64,000 bases of DNA from NCBI RefSeq assembly GCF_013409365.1, contig NZ_JACCBA010000001.1:7130001-7194000 (forward strand). The letters are read 5' to 3'. Both the position numbers and the translations under genes were made by a program. The DNA is from Actinomadura luteofluorescens (GTDB taxonomy: Bacteria > Actinomycetota > Actinomycetes > Streptosporangiales > Streptosporangiaceae). Below, piece by piece: positions 8,204 through 16,679 of the stretch. Under the pieces are notes generated by a model, which made no database searches, was not told where the DNA came from, and saw nothing but the letters and a program-made list of their open reading frames with translations. The number at the start of each line of letters is the position of its first letter. Position 1 is the stretch's first letter.

Positions 8204-9394
8204 TCACCCTATGGCATCGGGCGATGACGCGGTGTGCACTTCGGTGCCGAGGCCCGGAAGTACCGGGTGCCGCGCGGGATCGAGGACGCGGTCGGCCGCC
8301 TCGGACGCGCCGATGCCCTCCCGCGCCGCGAGGGCGGCGATCCGTCCCGCCACGACCGGTGTCGCGAACGACGTCCCGCTCCATGTCGCGTAGCCGTCGA
8401 ACCGGTCGGGATCGGCACCGTTCACCGCTCGGCGAGGGCCGTCGAACCGGACGAAGGCACTGGCCACGTCCACGCCCTGCGCGCACGCGTCGACCCACCA
8501 CCCGTGGTTGGAGAACCAGGCCCGGTCGTCTCCGTCCAGGGCGGCGACGCCGATGACGGGCTTCATCGCGGCGGGCCAGAACGGGCGGTCCGTCGCCGCG
8601 TTCCCCGCGCACGCCACGACGACCGTCCGGCGGCCGAGCGCGGCGACCGCCTGGGAGAGCACCGGCGAGGGGCGGTCGTCGTAGGTGTGGCACCCGAGCG
8701 AGATGTTGACGATGTCGGCGCGGCCCCAGGCGGCGAGCCACTCCAGCGCCCGGATCACGTCCAGCTCGTCGCCGATCCCGTGGCCGTCGATGACGCGGCG
8801 CGCCCGCAGCGCGGCGGACGGCGCCTGGGAAAGCACGACCCCCGCGATGAACGTGCCGTGCCCCGCCTGCGCGTCCAGCGCGAAATCCAGGTCGGCGTCC
8901 AGGACCTCCGCCGCCTCGTCGCGCTGCTCGCGGTACCACCGCTCGTTCTCGTACCAGGGGTGCGGCGACAGGCCGGTGTCCAGGATCGCGACCGTCATGT
9001 GCCGCCGGACCGGGACGGCCTGCGGCGCGGGCAGGGGAGGGGCCGGGCGGGGCAGGTCCGCGGGCCCGCTCCACCACATCGGCTGGCCGAGGACGAGGTG
9101 GTTCGGCGCCGCGCTCAGCCCGCGGCGCCGCCGGTCCGTGCCGCCGAGGACGGCCGCCAGCTCGCACACGTCGACCTTCGCGGGGGCGCGCAGCCGCAGC
9201 CGCGTGACGCCGCCCTCGTCGTGGCGCGAGTCGTACCAGCGACGCACCAGCGACTCGGCCGCGCCGGCGTCCCGCCCCGCGACCAGGAGCTCGTTCCGGC
9301 GGATCAGCGCCGGCCGCCCCGGCAGCGGCTCCACCACGACCGCGTCCGCGTGCCGCGCCAGCACCCGGTCCAGCCGCGCCTGTTGATCGAACAT
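8204..9394 (-). CDS. Intracellular S8 (subtilisin-like) serine protease
   Basis: A 396-aa subtilase with the full catalytic set: Asp139 in ILDTG, His179 in GHGTFIAG, the oxyanion Asn in ACAGN and Ser342 in GTSFATPVVAG. The first ~130 residues (ARHADAVVVEPLPGRPALI, then RRWYDSRHDEGGVTRLRL) look like an N-terminal recognition or propeptide-like region. There is no signal peptide, sortase motif or membrane helix, so it should act inside the cell, unlike mycosins. The ATG at 9394 is preferred over one 21 bp upstream because GGAGGTGGGG precedes it. It is the first gene of the four-gene operon with the sigma factor, the 148-aa protein and the CHAT protease. Confidence 0.9.
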   Translation of the reverse strand: MFDQQARLDRVLARHADAVVVEPLPGRPALIRRNELLVAGRDAGAAESLVRRWYDSRHDEGGVTRLRLRAPAKVDVCELAAVLGGTDRRRRGLSAAPNHLVLGQPMWWSGPADLPRPAPPLPAPQAVPVRRHMTVAILDTGLSPHPWYENERWYREQRDEAAEVLDADLDFALDAQAGHGTFIAGVVLSQAPSAALRARRVIDGHGIGDELDVIRALEWLAAWGRADIVNISLGCHTYDDRPSPVLSQAVAALGRRTVVVACAGNAATDRPFWPAAMKPVIGVAALDGDDRAWFSNHGWWVDACAQGVDVASAFVRFDGPRRAVNGADPDRFDGYATWSGTSFATPVVAGRIAALAAREGIGASEAADRVLDPARHPVLPGLGTEVHTASSPDAIG

Positions 9395-9724
9395 CGAGCC
9401 CCACCTCCGCCGCACCGGCCGTTTCGCTCATCGTGGCGGAACGGTGACGCTCGGTGCCGGGAAACGAGCGGAGCGTGGCCGATGGTGGCATCCGTGACGA
9501 GTCTCACTCGGCGGCGAGCGCACACCCCGGTCCCCTTCGCAATAGTGGATCTTGACGGAGGCGGCGGGTGAACGATGTGCATCCTGTGTTCAAGCGTTCA
9601 ACAAACTGCGAACTCACGGTGGTGCGACACCGGCCGATGATGCACAATGAGGGACGCGGACGCCGACTTGGGACGTACGAGGCCGTAGGGGAAGACGAGC
9701 CTCGGTACAGATCCAGGAGGTCCG
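9395..9724. other. Divergent promoter region, S8/CHAT operon and DUF3145
   Basis: No convincing gene is seen. It must hold the promoters of the protease operon (leftward) and the DUF3145 gene (rightward). It is less GC-rich than its surroundings. Two GTTCAA copies at 9588-9593 and 9596-9601, 8 bp apart, could form a repressor or sigma-specific element. AGGAGG just before 9725 is the ribosome site of the DUF3145 gene. Confidence 0.5.
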
Positions 9725-10219
9725 GTGACCGCACGTGGCGTTTTTTACGTCCACTCCGCGCCACCTGCGCTGAGCCCGCACATCGAGTGGGCCGCCGCAG
9801 GTGTTCTCGGGGTGCCCGTTTCCCTTGAGTGGGCAGATCAGCCGGCCGCGCCCGGAACGCTGCGCGCCGAGCTCCATTGGGAGGGCAGGCCCGGTACCGC
9901 CGCGGGCATCACCTCCGCGCTGCGCAACTGGAAACTGGTGCGGTTCGAGGCCACCGAGGATCCGACGCCCGGCACCGACGGCGTCCGCTTCAGCTTCACC
10001 CCGACCCTCGGGGTGTTCACCGGGGTCATCGGCGCCAGCGGCGACATCATGATCCCCGAGGACCGGCTGCGCGCGGTGATGGCGAACGCCGCCGTCGGCA
10101 AGGCCACCCTGGAGCAGGAGCTCGACCGGCTGCTCGGCACGCCGTGGGACAACGAGCTGGAGCCCTTCCGCAGGGCCGGCGACGGCGCCCCCGTCCGCTG
10201 GCTGCACGCCGCCGTCTGA
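9725..10219 (+). CDS. DUF3145 family protein
   Basis: A 164-aa soluble protein matching the conserved actinobacterial DUF3145 family: start TARGVFYVHSAPPAL, then WAAAGVLGVPVSLEW, then LGTPWDNELEPFRRAGDG near the end. It is found in nearly all Actinobacteria, but the function is unknown. The GTG start has AGGAGG at good spacing. It stands alone, with an independent promoter in the 330-bp gap upstream. Confident family call; no function inferred. Confidence 0.9.
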   Translation: MTARGVFYVHSAPPALSPHIEWAAAGVLGVPVSLEWADQPAAPGTLRAELHWEGRPGTAAGITSALRNWKLVRFEATEDPTPGTDGVRFSFTPTLGVFTGVIGASGDIMIPEDRLRAVMANAAVGKATLEQELDRLLGTPWDNELEPFRRAGDGAPVRWLHAAV

Positions 10220-10362
10220 CGAGCCCGCGGCGCGACCGCCGTCGCCCGCGCGGAGCGCGTACCCGTCCCGCGACTCGTACGCTCCCGCCGCCGGGAGGCG
10301 ACCACGCGCGCCGCCGGGCGTCCGCGAGGTGTGGAAGCGGGAGCCCGGGGCAGGCTGGGAAG

Positions 10363-11190
10363 ATGTCCGCCTTGACCCGCAACAACGTGCAGGACCTGGG
10401 CCGACGGTCGGGGCAGCCCATGGTCTTCGCGCACGGGTTCGGGTGCGACCAGACGATGTGGCGGCTCACCGCGCCGGCCTTCGAGGCCGACCATCGGGTC
10501 ATCCTCTTCGACCACGTCGGGATGGGGGACTCGGATCTGGCGGCGTACTCGGCCGGCCGCTACGGCTCCCTGGACGCCTACGCCGAGGACGTCCTGGACA
10601 TCGTCCACGAGCTGGACCTGCACGAGGTGATCTTCGTCGGGCACTCCGTCAGCGCGATGATCGGGGTGCTGGCGGCCAACCGGGAGCCGGACCGCTTCGC
10701 CCGCCTCGTCCTGGTCGGCCCCTCTCCCCGCTACGTCGACGACGGGGACTACGTCGGCGGGTTCAGCGGCGCCGACATCGGCGAGCTCCTGGAGTCGCTG
10801 GAGAGCAACTACCTCGGCTGGTCCAGCCGGATGGCGCCGATGATCATGGGGAACCCGGAACGCCCCGAGCTGGGCCGGGAGCTGACCAACGCCTTCTGCC
10901 GCACCGACCCCGACATCATGCTGCAGTTCGCGCGCGTGACCTTCCTGTCCGACAACCGGGCCGACCTGCCGGGGCTGAGCGTCCCGACGCTGCTCCTGCA
11001 GTGCTCGCAGGACATCATCGCCCCGGAGGCGGTGGGGGACTACGTGCACCGCGCCATCCCCGGGAGCGAGCTGGTGCGGCTGCGCGCGACCGGGCACTGC
11101 CCCAACCTGAGCGCGCCCGAGGAGACGATCGCGGCGATCAAGGCGTTCCTGAGGAAGGTCCCGAGTGGCCCCGATGCCCGGCGGGGCTGA
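10363..11190 (+). CDS. rsbQ: RsbQ-like alpha/beta hydrolase
   Basis: A 275-aa alpha/beta hydrolase whose N-terminus (TRNNVQDLGRRSGQPMVFAH), GCDQTMWR and GHSVSAMIGVLA box match RsbQ of Bacillus. The triad is Ser95, the Asp of LQCSQDIIAPE and the His of ATGHCPNLSAPE. In Bacillus, RsbQ is needed for the PAS phosphatase RsbP to sense energy stress and probably supplies a small ligand. Here the next gene is exactly such a PAS-PP2C phosphatase and its GTG start lies inside this gene, so the two are surely coupled. The biochemical role in actinomycetes is inferred from that pairing. Confidence 0.85.
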   Translation: MSALTRNNVQDLGRRSGQPMVFAHGFGCDQTMWRLTAPAFEADHRVILFDHVGMGDSDLAAYSAGRYGSLDAYAEDVLDIVHELDLHEVIFVGHSVSAMIGVLAANREPDRFARLVLVGPSPRYVDDGDYVGGFSGADIGELLESLESNYLGWSSRMAPMIMGNPERPELGRELTNAFCRTDPDIMLQFARVTFLSDNRADLPGLSVPTLLLQCSQDIIAPEAVGDYVHRAIPGSELVRLRATGHCPNLSAPEETIAAIKAFLRKVPSGPDARRG

Positions 11191-12331
11191 GGAGCTCGCC
11201 CGCCTGCGGGACCTCTACGAGCACGCCCCCTGCGGCTACCTGTCGCTGAGTCCACCCGGGACGATCACCAGGGTGAACCGGACGTTCCTCGACTGGACGG
11301 GCTACCGCGCGGACGACCTGCTCGGCGGCGCGCGCTTCCAGGACCTGCTCCCCGTCGGTGACCGCATCTACTACGAGACGCACTTCACGCCGCTGCTGAC
11401 CATGCAGGGCGAGGTCCGCGAGATCGCCGTCGAGCTGAAGTGCGCGGGCGGCGAGCGGCTGCCGGTGCTGGTCAACTCGACGCTGCGGCCGGAGGAACCG
11501 GGCGGGGCCCCCTCCGTCCGGATGTGCGTCTTCCGCGCCATCGACCGCCGGGAGTACGAGCGGGAGCTCCTGTACGCCCGCCGGCGCGCGGGGGAGTCGG
11601 AGGCGCGCGCCCGGCAGCTCGCCGAGACCCTGCAGCGCAGCTTCATCCCGCCCGTGCTGCCGCCCCTGCCCGGCCTGGAGGTGGGCGACGCCTACCGCCC
11701 GGCAGGGGCCGGTGACGAGGTGGGAGGCGACTTCTACGACGTCTTCGAGATCGCCCCCGGCCGGTGGGGGCTGGTGCTGGGGGACGTGTGCGGCAAGGGG
11801 GCCGAGGCCGCGGTGGTGACGAGCCTGGCGCGGTACACGGTGCGGGCGGTCGCCACGGAGGCCGAGTCGCCCGCCGACGTCCTCCGGAAGCTGAACGCGT
11901 CCCTGCTGGGCCACGGCGCGGAGCGGTTCTGTACCGCCGTCTACGCCGGCATCGAGAGCGGCGCGGGCGGCGGGCCGCTCCTGACCGTCTCGCTCGGCGG
12001 CCATCCCGCGCCGCTCCTGGCGGCCTCCTCCGGTGAGGTGCGGTCTCTCGGCCGCCCCGGCGACCTGCTCGGCCTGCTCGAGGACGTGGTGCTGGCCGAC
12101 GAGCCCGTGGAGCTGCGGTCCGGCGACGCCGTCCTCTTCTTCACCGACGGAGTCAGCGAGGCGCGCCGCGGCCGGGAGTTCTTCGGCGAGGACCGGCTCG
12201 CCGGCCTGCTGTCCGACGTGCGGGCCCTCGACGCCGGGGGCATCACCGGCCGCATCGTCGACCGCGTCCTGGAGTTCCAGGAGGGCATGCCGCGCGACGA
12301 CATCGCGCTCATCACCCTCCGGGTCCCGTGA
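11165..12331 (+). CDS. rsbP: PAS-PP2C (SpoIIE/RsbP-like) serine phosphatase
   Basis: A 388-aa protein. A PAS domain occupies about residues 10-125 (YEHAPCGYLSLSPPGTITRV, NRTFLDWTGY), then a coiled linker (RRAGESEARARQLAETLQRS) and a PP2C/SpoIIE domain from about 150 with metal-binding GDEVGGDFYDV, LGDVCGKG, LFFTDGVSEAR and PRDDIAL. It should dephosphorylate an anti-anti-sigma (RsbV-like) protein to release a sigma-B-type factor. No RsbV, RsbW or SigB gene lies nearby, so targets are elsewhere. The GTG at 11165 overlaps rsbQ by 26 bp; an ATG nine bases later is an alternative. Confidence 0.88.
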   Translation: MAPMPGGAEELARLRDLYEHAPCGYLSLSPPGTITRVNRTFLDWTGYRADDLLGGARFQDLLPVGDRIYYETHFTPLLTMQGEVREIAVELKCAGGERLPVLVNSTLRPEEPGGAPSVRMCVFRAIDRREYERELLYARRRAGESEARARQLAETLQRSFIPPVLPPLPGLEVGDAYRPAGAGDEVGGDFYDVFEIAPGRWGLVLGDVCGKGAEAAVVTSLARYTVRAVATEAESPADVLRKLNASLLGHGAERFCTAVYAGIESGAGGGPLLTVSLGGHPAPLLAASSGEVRSLGRPGDLLGLLEDVVLADEPVELRSGDAVLFFTDGVSEARRGREFFGEDRLAGLLSDVRALDAGGITGRIVDRVLEFQEGMPRDDIALITLRVP

Positions 12332-12351
12332 ACTGATCGCGGGCCGGGGCG

Positions 12352-12885
12352 TCACGGACGGTGCCCGGTGGCGGGGGAGACGTCCGCGTCCACGGGGTGC
12401 CAGGCGGGGCCGCCGCCGTCCCGCCGGACCCGTCCGAACACCACGTCGGCGAAGTGGACGCCGAAGCCGATCGTGCCGGGCTCCTCCAGTTCGGCGACGA
12501 GGCGGCGGCGGTGGCCGGCCGACCGGGCCGGGTCGTGGTCGACGGACGCGGACCATTCAGGGTGGCCGATCTGGATCGGTGAGTGCAGGGCGTCGCCGAA
12601 CGCGATCAGCCGCCGCCCGCCCGAGGTGATGACGTACTCGGCGTGACCGGCCGTGTGACCGGCGGTGATCCGGACCCGCACCCCGGGGAAGATCTCCTGG
12701 CCCTCGGTCACCGTCCTGATGTGCGGAGCCAGGGCGGCGACCTCCTCGGCCATGCCGTGCTCCACCAGCAGGCCGCCGATGCTCGCCACGAGGTGGCCGG
12801 AGGCGTCCAGGTAGTCGGGGTTGGCGACCTGCTTGAGCAGGCCATCACGCACCGGTGAGCAGGCGCCGGCGGGACCCGCGCGCAC
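12352..12885 (-). pseudogene. Truncated MBL-fold metallo-hydrolase
   Basis: The ORF matches only the C-terminal half of an actinobacterial MBL-fold hydrolase. The late metal ligands are present (RITAGHTAGHAEYV, IAFGDALH, IGFGVHF), but the HxHxDH motif and everything before it are missing. Upstream, homology stops around 12850 and runs into the fabF-side terminator. With half of the zinc site absent it cannot be a working hydrolase. It is probably a decaying remnant whose 5' end was lost by deletion. Convergent with rsbP. Confidence 0.65.
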
Positions 12886-12927
12886 GCGAACGGCCCGGCC
12901 GATGGGAACCCGGCCGGGCCGTTCGCG
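12885..12927. terminator. Terminator hairpin downstream of fabF
   Basis: A long perfect stem: arm CGAACGGCCCGGCC at 12887-12900, 11-nt loop, complementary arm at 12912-12925, extendable by about two pairs. It lies 10 bp past the fabF stop and should end the FAS II transcript. Confidence 0.8.
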
Positions 12928-12936
12928 GAGAAGGGA

Positions 12937-14244
12937 TCAGAGAGCGCGCTCGAAGGCGACCGACACGTTGTGGCCGCCGAAGCCGAACGAGTTGTTGAGC
13001 GCCGCGGCCGGGCCGTCCGGGAGCTTGCGCGGCTCGTCCCGCGCGATGTCGAGGTCGACCTCGTCGTCGAGGTCCTCCAGGTTGGCCACGAACGGGACGA
13101 CGCCCTCCTTGAGGGCCAGCACCGTGAAGATCGACTCAAGGGCGCCAGCGCCGCCGAGCAGGTGCCCGGTCATCGACTTGGTCGCGGTGATGACCACCTG
13201 GCGCGCGGCCTCCTCGCCGAGCCCCGCCTTGATGGAGGCCAGCTCCGCGACGTCCCCGGCGGGCGTCGAGGTCGCGTGCGCGTTGATGTGGACGAGGTCG
13301 GCGGGCTCCAGCCCCGCGTCCTTCAGGGCCCGCTGCATCGCCTTGGCCTGCCCGGACCCGGACGGGTCGGGCAGCACGATGTCGTAGGCGTCGCCGGAGT
13401 AGCCGCAGCCGGACGCGAAGCCGTGGATCTGCGCTCCGCGGGCGCGGGCGTGCTCCTCCGATTCGAGGATCATCACGGCGGCGCCCTCGCCGAGCACGAA
13501 GCCGTCGCGGTTCTTGTCGTAGGGCCGGGACGCGCGCGCCGGCTCCTCGTTGCGGGTCGACATCGCGCGCATCGCCCCGAACGAGGCCATCTGCAGCGGG
13601 TGTATGCACGACTCGGTGCCGCCGCAGATCACCACGTCGGCGCGGCCCGCGCGGATCATGTCGATGGCGTACCCGACGGCCTCGCCGCTGGACGCGCAGG
13701 CGCTGACCAGGGCGTGCGAGCCGGCCATCGCGCCGAACTCGATGCCGACGTGCCCGGAGGCGCCGTTCGGCATCAGCATCGGGACGGTGAAGGGCGAGAC
13801 CCGCGACCAGCCCTTCTCCCGGAAGACGTCGTAGCTGTTCAGGGCGGTGTGCAGGCCGCCGATGCCGCTGGACAGCACCACGCCGAGGCGCTCGCCGTCC
13901 ACGGTGAAGCCGCCGTCGACGCCGGGGCGGTCCATGCCCTTCTGCCCCTTGCCGCCCGCCGGCACGGCGAACCCCGCGGACGCCCAGGCCTCGCGCGCGG
14001 CGATCAGGGCGATCGCCTGGTTGCGGTCGAGCCGGCGCAGGTTCTGCTTCGGCATCACCTCGGACGGGTCGACCTTCAGCGTCGCGGCGAACTGGACCGG
14101 CAGGTCGTCGACCCCCTCCCAGTCCAGCTTGCGGATACCGGACTCGCCGGCGAGCAGGGCGGACCAGGTCGACGGCATGTCGCCGCCGAGTGGGGTCGTT
14201 GCACCGAGACCGGTCACGGCGACCCTGGTCTGGCTCTTGCTCAT
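12937..14244 (-). CDS. fabF: Beta-ketoacyl-ACP synthase II
   Basis: A 435-aa KAS II condensing enzyme elongating acyl-ACP with malonyl-ACP in type II fatty acid synthesis. The Cys-His-His triad is visible: Cys183 in SACASSGEAVG, His in INAHATSTPAGD and His in KSMTGHLLGGAGALE. The N-terminus VAVTGLGATTPLGGDMPSTW is typical. It is the last gene of the fabD-fabH-acpP-fabF cluster, 77 bp after acpP. Length is normal, and the DSL carrier protein directly upstream supports a primary-metabolism role rather than a polyketide one. Confidence 0.95.
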   Translation of the reverse strand: MSKSQTRVAVTGLGATTPLGGDMPSTWSALLAGESGIRKLDWEGVDDLPVQFAATLKVDPSEVMPKQNLRRLDRNQAIALIAAREAWASAGFAVPAGGKGQKGMDRPGVDGGFTVDGERLGVVLSSGIGGLHTALNSYDVFREKGWSRVSPFTVPMLMPNGASGHVGIEFGAMAGSHALVSACASSGEAVGYAIDMIRAGRADVVICGGTESCIHPLQMASFGAMRAMSTRNEEPARASRPYDKNRDGFVLGEGAAVMILESEEHARARGAQIHGFASGCGYSGDAYDIVLPDPSGSGQAKAMQRALKDAGLEPADLVHINAHATSTPAGDVAELASIKAGLGEEAARQVVITATKSMTGHLLGGAGALESIFTVLALKEGVVPFVANLEDLDDEVDLDIARDEPRKLPDGPAAALNNSFGFGGHNVSVAFERAL

Positions 14245-14321
14245 AGTGCGTGCTCCTTGCGGACTGTGAGGGGAGGAGGAAGGACGCGCCGCCTCCCGGG
14301 TGGCGGCGCGCCCTCCGCGGC

Positions 14322-14573
14322 TCAGCTCTGCAGGTTCTGGACGAAGTTGATGACGTCCTTGACCGTCTTCAGGTTGCGCAGCTCGTCGTCGGGGATCTCG
14401 ACGTCGAACCGGTCCTGCGCGGCCACCGCGATCTCCACCATCGACAGCGAGTCGATGTCGAGGTCGTCGATGAAGTTCTTCTCCGGGGTGACCTCGGACT
14501 TGTCGATGCCGACGATCTCGTCGATGATCTCGGCGAGGCCGTCCAGGATCTGCTGTTCGGTGGCGACTGCCAT
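14322..14573 (-). CDS. acpP: Acyl carrier protein
   Basis: An 83-aa acidic four-helix carrier protein with the phosphopantetheine site DDLDIDSLSMVEI (Ser42). It carries the growing acyl chain as a thioester for the Fab enzymes. The ATG at 14573 is the first start giving a normal ACP N-terminus. It sits between fabH and fabF in the standard actinobacterial order. Confidence 0.95.
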   Translation of the reverse strand: MAVATEQQILDGLAEIIDEIVGIDKSEVTPEKNFIDDLDIDSLSMVEIAVAAQDRFDVEIPDDELRNLKTVKDVINFVQNLQS

Positions 14574-14629
14574 GGTTCTGCGTTCTCCTTCGGTGGGTTG
14601 GTCCAGAGCCTGCGAGCAGGCGTGACGGC

Positions 14630-15598
14630 CTACGGGATCTGGATGACTTGGGCAGCGTAGGACAGTCCGGCGCCGAACCCGACCAGCAGGGCCGGGGCGC
14701 CGGACGGCACGTCGCCGCGTTCGATCATTCGGGACAGCGCCAGCGGGATCGAGGCGCCCGAGGTGTTGCCGGACTGCACGATGTCGTCGGCCACGACGGC
14801 GTTGGACGCCTTCACCTTGCGGGCGATCGCCTCGATGATCCGCAGGTTGGCCTGGTGCGGGACGACGGCGGCGAGCTCCTCGGGCTTGACCCCGGCCCGC
14901 TCGCACGCCTGGATCGCGATCGGCGCGATGGCGGAGGTGGCCCAGCGGAACACCGCCTGCCCCTCCTGCCGGATGAACGAGTTGCGGTCCTCAATGATGA
15001 TCTTGTCGTACTTGTCGCCGGCACTGCCCCACACGACGGGGCCGATGCCGGGGGTCTCGCTGGCCGTGACGACCGCCGCGCCCGCGCCGTCGGCGAAGAT
15101 GATGCAGGTGGAGCGGTCGGTCCAGTCGATCCACTGGGACATCTTCTCCGAGCCGATGACCAGCGCGTTGCGGGCGCTGCCGGCCCGGACGGCGGCGCTG
15201 GCGGTGGCGAGCGCGTAGCAGAAGCCGGCGCAGGCGGCGTTGAGGTCGAACGCGCCGGGCGCCTCGATGCCGAGGCGGTGCGCGACCTGCGCGGCGTGGC
15301 CCGGCATCGGCGACTCCGCCGAGCAGGTCGCGAGGATCACCAGGTCGATGTCGGAGGGGGCGAGGCCGCTGCCCGCCAGCGCCTTGCCGGCGGCGTGCAC
15401 GCCGAGCTCGACGATGCCCTCGTCGTCCCCGGCGATGCGCCGCTCGACGATGCCGACGCGGCTGCGGATCCACTCGTCGTTGGTGTCGACGCTCAGCGCG
15501 AGGTCGTCGTTGGTGACGATGCGGGCGGGGCGGTAGTCGCCGAACGCCAGGATGCGGGCGCCGGGCGCGGCCTCGGGGATGGTGAGCGTGGTGGTCAT
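14630..15598 (-). CDS. fabH: Beta-ketoacyl-ACP synthase III
   Basis: A 322-aa KAS III that primes fatty acid synthesis by condensing a starter acyl-CoA with malonyl-ACP. The triad is Cys123 in NAACAGFCYA, His in VVPHQANLRI and Asn in SGNTSGASIPL. In actinomycetes this enzyme takes branched starters, giving iso/anteiso fatty acids (family knowledge). The ATG overlaps the fabD stop (ATGA), showing coupling. Confidence 0.95.
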   Translation of the reverse strand: MTTTLTIPEAAPGARILAFGDYRPARIVTNDDLALSVDTNDEWIRSRVGIVERRIAGDDEGIVELGVHAAGKALAGSGLAPSDIDLVILATCSAESPMPGHAAQVAHRLGIEAPGAFDLNAACAGFCYALATASAAVRAGSARNALVIGSEKMSQWIDWTDRSTCIIFADGAGAAVVTASETPGIGPVVWGSAGDKYDKIIIEDRNSFIRQEGQAVFRWATSAIAPIAIQACERAGVKPEELAAVVPHQANLRIIEAIARKVKASNAVVADDIVQSGNTSGASIPLALSRMIERGDVPSGAPALLVGFGAGLSYAAQVIQIP

Positions 15599-16524
15599 GA
15601 CGCGTCCGCCTCGATCAGCTCGCGGGCCTTGTCCAGGTCGGCGGGGGTCTTGAGGGCGACCAGCTCGATGCCCTTCAGCTCGCGCCGGGCCAGGCCGGTG
15701 AGCGTCCCGGCGGGTGGCAGCTCGATGATCCCGGTGACGCCGAGCTCGCGCATGGTCGCCATGCACGCGTCCCAGCGGACGGGGGCGCTGACCTGCTCGA
15801 CGAGCCGGGCGACGAAGTCGCGCCCGCTCCCGACGACGGCGCCGTCGCGGTTCTGGAGCAGCTTGGCCCGCGGGTCGGCGACGGGCACGCCGGGCGCGAG
15901 GCGGCGCAGGGCGCCGACGGCGGGCTCCATGTGCTCGGTGTGGAAGGCGCCCGCGACCGACAGCGACCGCAGCCGCGCCTTGGCGGGCGGCTCGTCGGCG
16001 AACTTCGCGAGCCGCTCGGTGGTCCCGGCGGCGACGATCTGGCCGGCGCCGTTGACGTTGGCGGGGGTGAGGCCGTGCTTGTCGATCGCGGCGAGGACCT
16101 CGTCCTCGTCGCCGCCGAGCACGGCCGTCATGCCGGTCTCGGTGACGGCGGCGGCCTCGGCCATCGCCCGGCCCCGCTCCCGGACGAGGACCAGCGCGGC
16201 CTCGGGGGTCAGCACCCCGGCGATCGCGGCGGCGGCCAGCTCGCCGACGCTGTGCCCGGCGACGGCGTCCGGCCCGGCCTTCCCGCCGGGGGCGCCGTCG
16301 TAGAGGGCCTCGGCCGCGGCGATCGCGGCGGCGACGAGCAGCGGCTGCGCGACCGCGGTGTCACGGATCTCCTCGGCGTCCGCGGACGTCCCGTACCGGA
16401 CCAGGTCCAGACCCGTGACAGCCGACCACCAGGCGAACCGGTCGGCGACGCCGGGTTTCTCTAGCCATGGCTGCAGGAAGCCGGGGGTCTGGGCGCCCTG
16501 GCCGGGCGATGCGAGGAGAATCAC
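15595..16524 (-). CDS. fabD: Malonyl-CoA:ACP transacylase
   Basis: A 309-aa acyltransferase that loads malonyl groups onto ACP. The start LLASPGQGAQTPGFL, the nucleophile box AGHSVGELAAAA (Ser92) and the catalytic His in SVAGAFHTEHM are all present. It is the first gene of the FAS II operon; the upstream gap carries an inverted repeat that may be the regulator site. GTG start. Confidence 0.95.
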   Translation of the reverse strand: MILLASPGQGAQTPGFLQPWLEKPGVADRFAWWSAVTGLDLVRYGTSADAEEIRDTAVAQPLLVAAAIAAAEALYDGAPGGKAGPDAVAGHSVGELAAAAIAGVLTPEAALVLVRERGRAMAEAAAVTETGMTAVLGGDEDEVLAAIDKHGLTPANVNGAGQIVAAGTTERLAKFADEPPAKARLRSLSVAGAFHTEHMEPAVGALRRLAPGVPVADPRAKLLQNRDGAVVGSGRDFVARLVEQVSAPVRWDACMATMRELGVTGIIELPPAGTLTGLARRELKGIELVALKTPADLDKARELIEADAS

Positions 16525-16592
16525 AGCGTCCAGCCTGCCGTCATGTGCCCGCGCCCACGATGCCGATCACGACGAAGTTTGGTCTTGGCGCT

Positions 16593-16609
16593 TTGTACGA
16601 CCTCTACAA
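16593..16609. promoter_or_regulatory. Inverted repeat upstream of fabD, possible FasR operator
   Basis: TTGTA, 7-bp spacer, TACAA, 69-85 bp before the fabD start, in an AT-richer island between fabD and the regulator gene. PucR-type FasR proteins bind upstream of this operon in other Actinobacteria; the match of this dyad to FasR is inference. Confidence 0.4.
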
Positions 16610-16679
16610 GAAACCCTGGTGAGCGCCTGTAGCCCCGGCTGAGACCCTCGGTGCGACGCTCCTCACCCTCGCCGCCGGA

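Noticed and set aside
9504..9764. An 86-aa minus-strand ORF upstream of the S8 operon
   Set aside because: It overlaps the DUF3145 start and promoter region and has no recognisable domain or ribosome site.
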